A stretch of 64,000 nt of DNA from Xanthomonas hyacinthi (GTDB lineage Bacteria; Pseudomonadota; Gammaproteobacteria; Xanthomonadales; Xanthomonadaceae). Positions 53,571-63,287 of this stretch are shown here, in pieces. The stretch covers positions 558,001 to 622,000 of the forward strand of contig NZ_CP043476.1 in the NCBI RefSeq assembly GCF_009769165.1, written 5' to 3'. Under the pieces are notes generated by a model. The model saw nothing but the letters and a program-made list of their open reading frames with translations. It was not told the DNA's origin and did no database searches. Numbering within the stretch: position 1 is the first letter of the stretch; each line of letters starts with the position of its first letter. A program made the position numbers and the translations under genes.

Positions 53571-53685
53571 CGCGATCGGTCCCTGACACGTCGGACTGCC
53601 TCCTCCTCCACCCCTCTTCCGCTAATCGCGCATTCACCCGCTGCGGTTATGTTGGACCCCTGACTCCGCCAAGGCCCCACAGCCC

Positions 53686-54282
53686 ATGAAGCTTCGCCTG
53701 CCGACCTTGCGCGCTATCGCGCTGCTCACTGTCGCCGCCGCTGCGCAACTGCAGGCCGAACCGATGATCCAGGGCCAGCAGGTCAGCGTCGGCGCCGCCG
53801 ACGTGCAGCAGTACCTGGATGGCAGTTTCCCGCAGACGCACAAGGCGCTCGGCGGCCTGGTGAAGATGACCATCCGCGATCCCAAGCTGTCGCTGCCGCC
53901 GGGCGATCGGCTGAAGATGCAGTTCGACCTCAGCATGGCCGCCGGCGGCGGCGCGCCGACCGCGCTGGGCACGGTGCTGCTGACCAGCGGGCTGCGCTAC
54001 GAGCAGCAGACCCGCGGTTTCCACCTGCAGTCGCCGACCATCGACGGCTTCCACCCGGCCACCAGCGGCGGCAGGCTCGATGCCAACACCCGCGAACTGC
54101 TCAACGTCTGGCTGGACGACTACGCACGCAAGGAGCCGATCTACAAGCTGGATCCGGCGCTGGCCGCGGTGATGGGCAACGTGCAGATCGAATCGGCGGC
54201 GGTGGAGAACGGCAAACTGGTGGTGCATTTCAACCAGGACATCGGCCAGCTGCTACCGGCCGGTGCGGTGTCGGGGCACTGA
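53686..54282 (+). CDS. DUF1439/YceB-like exported protein
   Basis: 198 residues starting MKLRLPTLRAIALLTVAAAA with a signal peptide to about residue 24 (QLQA/EP) but no lipobox cysteine. Beta-rich remainder with QQYLDGSFPQTHKALGGLV and IRDPKLSLPPGDRLKMQFDL, as in YceB-type DUF1439 proteins, whose role is not known. Confidence 0.75.
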   Translation: MKLRLPTLRAIALLTVAAAAQLQAEPMIQGQQVSVGAADVQQYLDGSFPQTHKALGGLVKMTIRDPKLSLPPGDRLKMQFDLSMAAGGGAPTALGTVLLTSGLRYEQQTRGFHLQSPTIDGFHPATSGGRLDANTRELLNVWLDDYARKEPIYKLDPALAAVMGNVQIESAAVENGKLVVHFNQDIGQLLPAGAVSGH

Positions 54283-54396
54283 GAACCCGCGCTGCCGGTG
54301 CGCAGCCTGGCCGTGCAGCCGTTGCGGTTCGAGGCAGCAGCATAAAGCGCAGCGGCGCGGAAGCCGCAGCTCCGCATTGCGGGATTCCCGCCGATT

Positions 54397-54655
54397 TCAG
54401 GCCAGCGCCTTCGCCACCACCGCGGCCAATGCAAGGCATGTCGCCCGGCTTGCGGCTGGCGATCGGATTGCCATCCACCGCCACGTCCGCGTCCTGGCAA
54501 CGGCCGCCGCATTGCTCGGATCGGTCGTCACCTGCGGCCACGCGATCACCTGCGTCTCGCGCACCAGGCCGCCGTCAGCCAGCAGCCAGGCCAGGGCCGC
54601 GGCAGATCGCCGCGACCGGCTTGCCGGCCAGCGCCGACCGCTCATGCCTCCATAG
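54397..54655 (-). pseudogene. Broken DJ-1/PfpI-family gene (C-terminal part)
   Basis: Across two reading-frame changes the minus strand reads LAWLLADGGLVRETQVIAWP, TTDPSNAA, DVAVDGNPIASRKPGDMP and AAVVAKALA, the C-terminal half of a PfpI-type protease or glyoxalase. The catalytic Cys region is missing. It lies between the YceB-like gene and the second effector. Confidence 0.7.
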
Positions 54656-54668
54656 GCACGCGATGATT

Positions 54669-54707
54669 GGCGCAGGTGGGTTACGAAGATCGGCGCAGGT
54701 GGGTTAC
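54669..54707. repeat. 16-base direct repeat at the 3' end of the second effector gene
   Basis: GGCGCAGGTGGGTTAC occurs exactly at 54669-54684 and 54692-54707, 23 bases apart. The effector reading frame ends inside it: VTHLRRSS is encoded by the second copy and the stop lies in the first. Confidence 0.85.
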
Positions 54708-55529
54708 AAATCGCACTGAATGGTCGTTCTCGATGACCGCGCCGAGCGGCGTCTTCCCCACATTGTCGCGGTTTTCACAGGTTTCATCGAATTCCAGAGG
54801 AATTCCTTGTTCCAGAAACAACTCGCGCAGCTCCTTCGCCGTGTCTACCGACGATGGGTTTGTCTTATCCCCTCCGTGCATGGCAACGCGGAGTGTCAAG
54901 CCCTGCTCCTTCGTTTCCTTCACATAATGCGCAATGGACTGCAATACTTGGTCCGGTGCCAGGTCCTGGCGGCCAAACGGCAGGATATGAAACACGCGGA
55001 CCTTCGCCCCGGGCAAGCGCTTCCCGCTGCCTGGATTGATTCTTTCTGCCGCACAGGCGATTGCGATACACGCCGCCATGTTATCTGTGACAACAAGCCT
55101 ATCGGGCCGGCTCGTCCCGGTGCTGTACAGGTGCCTCGTCGTTGCGTCGTTGCGTACTTGATAATTGAAGCCGGCCACTTTCACAGTAGTCCGCTCGTGG
55201 ATATCGAAGCTGCGGGGGGGAGGTGACGCATCGGCGTCGGCAACGTCCATCATGGGATAAGCCGACCAGAATCGGTCTTTGATGGCGTTTTTCGGATGAC
55301 TCCGCGCCGCCTGGTAGACGTTTACCGGCACCATCACGAGGTCGTCGTCGGATGACAAACGATGATGAGAAAGTTTCGGAGGACGACTGTTCAATTCCTG
55401 CAGAGCTCCTTGACTCGCCGGCGCCGACGATTGGCCCCGGGAATCCGAAGCATTCGAACGACCTGCATGGCCCGCAGCGTTTCTACTGCCGCCGCCACTG
55501 GAGCCTCGCGCAAAGCTTGTTCTATACAT
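54681..55529 (-). CDS. xopAF: Probable type III effector, XopAF/HopAF1-like (CheD-like deamidase fold)
   Basis: 282 residues from ATG at 55529 (MYRTSFARGSSGGGSRNAAG) with GGGAG five bases before it. The first ~55 residues are Ser/Gly/Ala/Asn-rich with few acidic residues, like a secretion signal. The body has DRLVVTDNMAACIAIACAAE (Cys154) and AKVRVFHILPFG (His181); a Cys then a His in H-x-LP is the CheD deamidase pattern I recall for HopAF1, and the length agrees with HopAF1 (~284). HopAF1 is reported to deamidate methylthioadenosine nucleosidase and block ethylene. Unlike HopAF1 it has no N-terminal Gly-Cys for lipidation. G+C is lower than neighbours. XopAF (AvrXv3) is the Xanthomonas name. 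Confidence 0.72.
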   Translation of the reverse strand: MYRTSFARGSSGGGSRNAAGHAGRSNASDSRGQSSAPASQGALQELNSRPPKLSHHRLSSDDDLVMVPVNVYQAARSHPKNAIKDRFWSAYPMMDVADADASPPPRSFDIHERTTVKVAGFNYQVRNDATTRHLYSTGTSRPDRLVVTDNMAACIAIACAAERINPGSGKRLPGAKVRVFHILPFGRQDLAPDQVLQSIAHYVKETKEQGLTLRVAMHGGDKTNPSSVDTAKELRELFLEQGIPLEFDETCENRDNVGKTPLGAVIENDHSVRFVTHLRRSS

Positions 55530-55940
55530 GACCACTCCCGTTGAAAGGTTGAGGGTCGACAACCCTATTGCCCCGCTCGCGGCAGCGCTGGGGGATCCGG
55601 AACTCTCGTACATTTTCGCGAAGGCGCCTGCATCGGCACCCGATACGCAGAGAGGTTCGCCGGGCATGTGCATTTGCAGCCAGCGCGGTGTTGGCCGCTT
55701 GGTGAAGCAACGCCGTTGGGCACATCGCCGGCTGCGCGATCGCGCAGTGTATTCGCCGCTGCGTGGGCGATGCCTCCGTTTGCGCCTGCGCACTGCCGCG
55801 GGTGTCTGGTCTGATCTGCCGCGGTTTCCAGCATCGCCCATGCCGGCCGATGCTGAGATCGCACATGCGGCAGGCCCGGACCTCGCTCAGTCGCCAGCCG
55901 TCGCTGCGCGCAGCCAATTAGGCCACGTGCAGGCGCGCGC
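55530..55940. other. Effector promoter region and gap up to the SET-domain gene
   Basis: About 410 bases without a credible gene. The part next to the effector holds the PIP-like promoter; the rest (to 55940) shows only short chance frames and lower G+C than the flanking genes. Confidence 0.5.
55563..55623 (-). promoter_or_regulatory. Imperfect PIP box and -10 box of the second effector
   Basis: On the minus strand TTCGC (55623-55619), 15 bases, then TTCCG (55603-55599), differing from the PIP consensus TTCGB-N15-TTCGB at one base of the second half. TAGGGT (TANNNT) lies at 55568-55563, 30 bases after the box. The ATG is 33 bases further on. Confidence 0.72.
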
Positions 55941-56408
55941 TCAGCGCTTGGGCTGCAGCATGGTCCCGGTGCAGTTCTTCGAGCCGCAGCGGCATTCCCA
56001 GATCTTCTTCAGCCGCGGCGTATGCCGCTCGCCCAGGGTGATGCCGTAGTTGTAGGTCAGTTCCTCGCCCGGCTTGATGGCGCGCAGCGCCTCGATCACC
56101 ACCTTGTCCTGGCGCCGGTCGCCGCCCTCGGCCTCGATGATCACCGCCTCGCAGTTCGGCGCGCAGCTGTGATTGATCCAGCGCGCATCGTTACCCTCGT
56201 AGTTGGCGTCGATCACGTAGTCGTCGCTGAGGGTGAACAGGAAGGTGTGGCCGGTCTCGACGGCGCCGGCCTCGTCGCGGTCAACTTCGGCATGGGTGCG
56301 GCGGCGGCCCTTGTACTCGATGACCCGCTCGCCTTTCTTGAGCGGCAGCACGGCGAACACGCCATTGCCATGGATGCGGGACTTGCGGGCGGCGATCTTG
56401 CGGGGCAT
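55941..56408 (-). CDS. SET-domain protein lysine methyltransferase
   Basis: 155 residues from ATG at 56408 (MPRKIAARKSRIHGNGVFAV). SAM and lysine sites: GNGVFAVLPLKKGERVIEYKG, RWINHSCAPNCEA (NHSC 79-82) and GEELTYNYG. A post-SET cysteine cluster follows (Cys139, Cys141, Cys146 in ECRCGSKNCTGT). This is a eukaryote-like layout found in many proteobacteria; substrate unknown. Divergent from sufR. Confidence 0.9.
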   Translation of the reverse strand: MPRKIAARKSRIHGNGVFAVLPLKKGERVIEYKGRRRTHAEVDRDEAGAVETGHTFLFTLSDDYVIDANYEGNDARWINHSCAPNCEAVIIEAEGGDRRQDKVVIEALRAIKPGEELTYNYGITLGERHTPRLKKIWECRCGSKNCTGTMLQPKR

Positions 56409-56589
56409 GCGGCAATCCGGAACGGGAAAGCGCTGATTCTGGCGCACATCGGCGGCGATCCCAAGCCCTGGCGGCGGTTGCCGCCGGCGCCGCTGATCGC
56501 GGCGATAGGCAAAAACGTACGCACGGCTTGGACGCCGGCGCCGCAAAAGCGTACAATTTCGGTCCGCATTGAAATCCGGCCGTTGCCCC

Positions 56590-57048
56590 ATGCTCCGCGT
56601 CACCAAGCTGACTGATTACGCCACCGTCGTGCTGACCGTGCTTGCCGCGCGTCCCGGCGAGGTGCTGAGCGCGACCGAACTGGCCGAGCAGTCCGGGCTG
56701 GAGCCGCCGACCGTCAGCAAGCTGCTCAAGCCGCTGGCCCAGGCCGGGCTGGTCGAAGGCCTGCGCGGCGTGCACGGCGGCTATCGGCTGGCGCGCCCGG
56801 CCGACGCCATCACCCTGATCCAGATCGTCGAGGCGATGGAAGGCCCGCTGGCGATCACCGAGTGCAGCCACCAGGAAGGCCAGTGCAGCATCGCGCAAAA
56901 ATGCGGCGTGCGCTCCAACTGGCGGCTGATCAACGACGTGGTCGCCGATGCGCTGCGCGGCGTGACCCTGGCGCAGATGCTGCACCCGCTTTCCTCTTCC
57001 GGCGAAACCAGACGGCGTGCGATCGCCGTGCGTTTCGCAACCACCTGA
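56590..57048 (+). CDS. sufR: Rrf2-family SUF regulator
   Basis: 152 residues from ATG at 56590 (MLRVTKLTDYATVVLTVLAA). Winged HTH (LSATELAEQSGLEPPTVSKLL) and three cysteines at 92, 99 and 105 (ECSHQEGQCSIAQKCG), spaced as the Fe-S ligands of IscR. It probably senses Fe-S status and controls the suf genes that begin 15 bases after it. Confidence 0.9.
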   Translation: MLRVTKLTDYATVVLTVLAARPGEVLSATELAEQSGLEPPTVSKLLKPLAQAGLVEGLRGVHGGYRLARPADAITLIQIVEAMEGPLAITECSHQEGQCSIAQKCGVRSNWRLINDVVADALRGVTLAQMLHPLSSSGETRRRAIAVRFATT

Positions 57049-57063
57049 CCTGTAGGCAGCCCC

Positions 57064-58506
<1,443 letters not shown>

Positions 58507-58645
58507 CCCCTGCATCCTTCTCCCGTCGGGAGAAGGTGGCGCGAAGCGCCGGATGAGGGTACGGGCGAAGCCTCGCGCACCAAAATCCACGAGAGGCTTC
58601 GCCCCGCACCCTCACCCCAACCCCTCTCCCGGTGGGAGAGGGGCT
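58507..58645. repeat. Dispersed palindrome family B, intact copy, inside the suf operon
   Basis: Starts CCTTCTCCCGTCGGGAGAAG, continues through GGATGAGGGTACGGGCGAAG and ends with GCTTCGCCCCGCACCCTCAC and CCCCTCTCCCGGTGGGAGAG. Nested inverted repeats can fold into a long stem. It fills the sufB-sufC gap and ends just before the sufC Shine-Dalgarno region. Confidence 0.85.
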
Positions 58646-58673
58646 ATACAAGAACTCTGACGGACCCATCTCC

Positions 58674-59437
<764 letters not shown>

Positions 59438-59441
<4 letters not shown>

Positions 59442-60700
59442 GCGCCCTGCTCGACTCCCTGGCCGCCGCCTTCCATGGCGACGGCGCGCGCCGCGCACCG
59501 CTGGAACAGGCGCTGCGCGACGGCCTGCCCGGCCCGCGCAGCGAAGCGTGGAAGTACACCTCGCTGCGTGCGCTGGAGCGGCGCAGCTTCAGCCCGGCAC
59601 CGGCCGCGGCGCCGGCCGTGGATGCGGCCATCGTCGCCGGCATTCCCGCGCCGCGGCTGGTGTTCGTCAACGGCCGCGGCAGTGATGCGCTGTCCGACCT
59701 GGCCGGGCTGCCGGCCGGCGTCGAGCTGCAGCGCCTGTCCAGCATCCTGCGCAGCGGCGACGATGCGATGCGCTTCCTCGGCCGCCGCTTCGAGCGCAGC
59801 GACGAAGTCTTCGCCCAGCTCAACGCCGCGCTGGCCGACGAAGGCAGCGTGCTGCGGGTGGACGCCGGCGTGCAGGTCGCGCTGCCGCTGCACCTGGTGT
59901 TCGTGTCCAGCGCCGGCGCCAGCGACCATGCCTGGCACCACCGCCACCTGATCGAACTGCGCCAGGACGCATCGCTGTCGCTGGTCGAACACCACCTGCA
60001 CCTCGGCGACACCGCGCACCTGAGCAACACCCTGGCGCACGTGCATCTGGCCGCCGGCGCGCAGCTGGCGCACGCGCGGGTGCAGGCGGACGCGCCCGGC
60101 GTCACCGCGCTGCTGCGCACCGATGCGGTGCTGGCGCGCGACGCGCAGTACCGGCGCATCGACCTGGAGCTGGGCGGCGCGCTGTCGCGGCACGAGTTCA
60201 ACGTGCGCCTGGAAGGCGACAACGCGCGGCTGGTCGGCAACGGCGTGCTGCTCGGCAACGGCCGCCGCCAGATCGACACCCGCCTCGGCATCGAGCACAT
60301 CGCCCGCGACACCGCCTGCGAGCTGCTGTGGCGCGGCGTGGCCGCGGCGCGCAGCCGGGTGGTGTTCCATGGCGGCATCCACATCCGCCAGGGCGCCGAT
60401 GGCAGCGATGCCAACCTGTCGAACAAGAACCTGCTGCTGTCCGCCGACGCCGAGATCGACACCCAGCCGGTGCTGGTGATCGATGCCGACGAGGTCAAGG
60501 CCGCGCACGGCGCCACCGTCGGCCAGCTCGACGCCAATGCGCTGTTCTACCTGCGCTCGCGCGGGCTGCCGCGCGAACGCGCGCAGCGGCTGCTGACCGC
60601 CGCATTCTGCCGCGAACCGTTGCGCGTGCTGGATGCGGCGCTGGCCGAGTTCCTGGTCGCGCACCTGGACCAGGCGCTGGCCGCGGCGGGCGTGGCATGA
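59438..60700 (+). CDS. sufD: Fe-S assembly protein SufD
   Basis: 420 residues from ATG at 59438 (MSALLDSLAAAFHGDGARRA), overlapping sufC by 4 bases. N-terminal helical part with SEAWKYTSLRALERRSF, then the beta-helix (RVVFHGGIHIRQGADGSDAN) and KAAHGATVGQLDANALFYLR SRG near the end. Paralogue of SufB in the SufBCD complex. Confidence 0.94.
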
Positions 60701-61953
60701 GCAGCGTGGCCCCGCACACCGCGGCGCCGGACCAGGCACCGGACTGGGACAAGGTCCGCAGCGACTTCCCGCTGCTGATGCGGCAGGTGCACGGCAAGCC
60801 GCTGATCTATTTCGACAACGCCAACACCGGGCAGAAGCCGCTGCAGGTGATCGCGGCGCTGGACGAGTTCTACCGGCGCTACAACGCCAACGTCAGCCGC
60901 GCGGTGCACGCGCTCGGCACCGAGGCCACCGACGCCTACGAAGGCGCGCGCGCCAAGCTGGCGCGCTTCCTCAACGTGCGTGCCGACGAACTGGTGCTGT
61001 GCAGCGGCACCACCTTCGCGATCAACCTGGTGGCCTACTCGTGGGCGCTGCCGCGGCTCAAGGCCGGCGACAGCATCCTGGTGTCGCGGATGGAGCACCA
61101 CGCCAACATCGTGCCGTGGCAACTGGTCGCGCAGCGCACCGGCGCCACCATCAAGGTCGCCGAGATCACCGAAGACGGCGCGCTGGACCTGGACGCGCTG
61201 CGCAAGGCGATGACCGCGGACGTGAAGCTGCTGGCGCTGACCCACGTCTCCAACGTGCTGGGCACGGTCAACCCGGTGCGCGAGATCTGCCGCGAGGCGC
61301 GCAAGCGCGGCATCGTCAGCGTCATCGACGGCTCGCAGGCCGCGCCGCACCGCAAACTCGACGTGGCCGCGATCGGCTGCGACTTCTACGCCATCACCGG
61401 GCACAAGATGTGCGGCCCCACCGGCACCGGCGCGCTGTGGGCGCGGCGCGAGCACCTGCAGGCGATGCCGCCGTTCATCGGCGGCGGCGAGATGATCAAG
61501 GAAGTCAGCTTCGACGGCACCGTGTTCAACGATCCGCCGCACAAGTTCGAGGCCGGCACCCCGAACATCGCCGGCTTCGTCGGCCTGGGCGCGGCGGTGG
61601 ACTACCTGACCGCACTGGGGCTTGAGCATGTGGAAGCGCGCGAGGCCGAACTGCTGGCGCACTTCACCGAGGAACTGCACAAGATCGACGGCCTGCGCAT
61701 CTTCGGCACCGCGCCGGGCAAGGCCGCGGTGGTGTCGTTCCTGGTCGAAGGCGCGCATGCCCACGACCTGGCCACCCTGCTCGACCTGGAAGGCGGCGTC
61801 GCGATCCGTTCCGGTCAGCACTGCGCGCATCCGCTGCTGCAGTTCTACGGCGTCGCCGCCACCTGCCGCGCCTCGCTGGCGTTCTACAACACGCATGCCG
61901 AGATCGAGCGCTTCGTGGCGGCGTTGCTGAAGGTGCGGAAGTTGTTGGGCTGA
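60697..61953 (+). CDS. sufS: Cysteine desulfurase SufS
   Basis: 418 residues from ATG at 60697 (MSSVAPHTAAPDQAPDWDKV), overlapping sufD by 4 bases. PLP lysine is Lys237 in YAITGHKMCGPTGTG; the persulfide cysteine is Cys376 in RSGQHCAHPLL. Supplies sulfur to SufB. No sufA, sufE or sufU gene is seen next to it. Confidence 0.96.
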   Translation: MSSVAPHTAAPDQAPDWDKVRSDFPLLMRQVHGKPLIYFDNANTGQKPLQVIAALDEFYRRYNANVSRAVHALGTEATDAYEGARAKLARFLNVRADELVLCSGTTFAINLVAYSWALPRLKAGDSILVSRMEHHANIVPWQLVAQRTGATIKVAEITEDGALDLDALRKAMTADVKLLALTHVSNVLGTVNPVREICREARKRGIVSVIDGSQAAPHRKLDVAAIGCDFYAITGHKMCGPTGTGALWARREHLQAMPPFIGGGEMIKEVSFDGTVFNDPPHKFEAGTPNIAGFVGLGAAVDYLTALGLEHVEAREAELLAHFTEELHKIDGLRIFGTAPGKAAVVSFLVEGAHAHDLATLLDLEGGVAIRSGQHCAHPLLQFYGVAATCRASLAFYNTHAEIERFVAALLKVRKLLG

Positions 61954-61963
61954 GGTGAGCCGG

Positions 61964-62101
61964 GAGCCGGGAGTCGGGAGTGGGGAATCGGGAATCGGCA
62001 AAAGCGCTCCGCGCGCTGGCCGTGCCCAGCGAACGTGGCTCTGGAGATGCCCTCCTCGCCATCGGCGCACGCATCCCGATTCTCCATTCCCCATTCCCGG
62101 C
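61964..62101. repeat. Dispersed intergenic palindrome, family A (copy 4)
   Basis: GGGAGTCGGGAGTGGGGAAT units at the left and ATTCTCCATTCCCCATTCCC units at the right, around ~80 unlike bases. It lies between sufS and the GNAT gene. Confidence 0.78.
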
Positions 62102-62122
62102 CACACAGCCTAAAATCGGCCC

Positions 62123-62659
62123 ATGCACACCCTCACCTTCCGCACCGCCACCGTCGCCGACATCGACGCCATTGCCGCCCTGGTCACCTCGGCCTATCGC
62201 GGCGACAGCAGCCGCGTCGGCTGGACCACCGAAGCCGACCTGCTCGACGGCAACCGCATCGATCGCCAGGTGCTGCGTGCCGACATCCTGCGCCCGCGCA
62301 GCCTGGTGCTGCTGGCCGAGCGCGACGGCGACCTGATCGCCTGCGCGCACATCGCCGACGACGACGGCGCCGGCTATTTCGGCATGTTCTCGGTGCAGCC
62401 GCAGGCGCAGGGCGGCGGCCTGGGCAAGACCGTGCTGGCCGAGGCCGAACGCATCGCCTGGCAGGAATGGCGGCTGCCGGTGATGCGGATGACCGTGATC
62501 GACCTGCGCGAGGAACTGATCGCGTTCTACGAGCGCCGCGGCTACCGCCGCACCGGGATCAAGAAGCCCTTCCCCTACGGCGACGCGCGCTTCGGCGCGC
62601 CCAGGCGCGACGACCTGCGCTTCGAGCTGCTGGAGAAGCCGCTGGGCGCCGCCGCATGA
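62123..62659 (+). CDS. GNAT-family N-acetyltransferase
   Basis: 178 residues starting MHTLTFRTATVADIDAIAAL. The acetyl-CoA motif reads FSVQPQAQGGGLGKTVLAEA (Q-x-x-G-x-G variant) and LIAFYERRGYRRTG is the C-terminal block. Substrate unknown. Its stop overlaps the start of the Rieske gene by 4 bases. Confidence 0.88.
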   Translation: MHTLTFRTATVADIDAIAALVTSAYRGDSSRVGWTTEADLLDGNRIDRQVLRADILRPRSLVLLAERDGDLIACAHIADDDGAGYFGMFSVQPQAQGGGLGKTVLAEAERIAWQEWRLPVMRMTVIDLREELIAFYERRGYRRTGIKKPFPYGDARFGAPRRDDLRFELLEKPLGAAA

Positions 62660-63012
62660 GCGAGACCTGGACCTTCGTCTGCGCCGACGGCGCGCTGCTG
62701 CCGGGCGAGACGGCCACGGTGTGGGACGAGATCACCGCCACCCCGATCGTGGTGTTCAACCTCGACGGCGCCTTCTACGCGCTGGAGGACCGCTGCAGCC
62801 ATGAAGACTACGAGCTGTCCCCCGGCAGCTTCGATGCCGCCGTCGGCAGCATCGAGTGCGTGCTGCATGGCGCCCGCTTCGACGTCCGCGACGGCCGCCC
62901 GCTGTGCGCCCCCGCCTACAGCCCGGTGCCCAAGTTTCCGGTGAAGTCCGAACACGGTGGGCTGTGGACCCGCGACGACCGCGGCGAATCCGCAATTTCT
63001 GCAAACGACTGA
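62656..63012 (+). CDS. Rieske [2Fe-2S] ferredoxin
   Basis: 118 residues from ATG at 62656 (MSETWTFVCADGALLPGETA). Cluster ligands Cys47 and His49 in EDRCSHEDYEL and Cys68 and His71 in ECVLHGARFD, followed by the CAPAYSPVPKFPV loop. Soluble electron carrier of the non-haem dioxygenase ferredoxin type. Its place after the suf genes fits an Fe-S protein. Confidence 0.92.
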   Translation: MSETWTFVCADGALLPGETATVWDEITATPIVVFNLDGAFYALEDRCSHEDYELSPGSFDAAVGSIECVLHGARFDVRDGRPLCAPAYSPVPKFPVKSEHGGLWTRDDRGESAISAND

Positions 63013-63118
63013 ATTTTAACGGCTTTTTAGGATCCGCTGGGCACCCAAGGCTTCTTCGAACCCAGCGAAACCGGCCTACAGCCGTGCCGGCATGGCACGC
63101 AATGCAGTAAAAGGTATT

Positions 63119-63145
63119 GCAAATAATTCGCATTTGCGCGCAAAT
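63119..63145 (+). promoter_or_regulatory. Fur-box-like palindromes before the receptor gene
   Basis: GCAAATAATTCGCATTTGC (63119-63137) is an inverted repeat of the Fur type, and it overlaps the perfect 14-base palindrome ATTTGCGCGCAAAT (63132-63145). They lie about 145 bases before the start codon of a siderophore-receptor gene. Confidence 0.6.
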
Positions 63146-63287
63146 AGCGGCAATGACCGCGGCTCAAGCGGCCAGAGGCAGCCAGCCCATCTGGCCGCCA
63201 TCCGCCATCCGTGTGCGCCCGCCTCCCTCAAGGAGTTGGCTGCGTGCGCTGCGTGCGACCTCCCATTCCTGCATAGCCGAACCGTCA

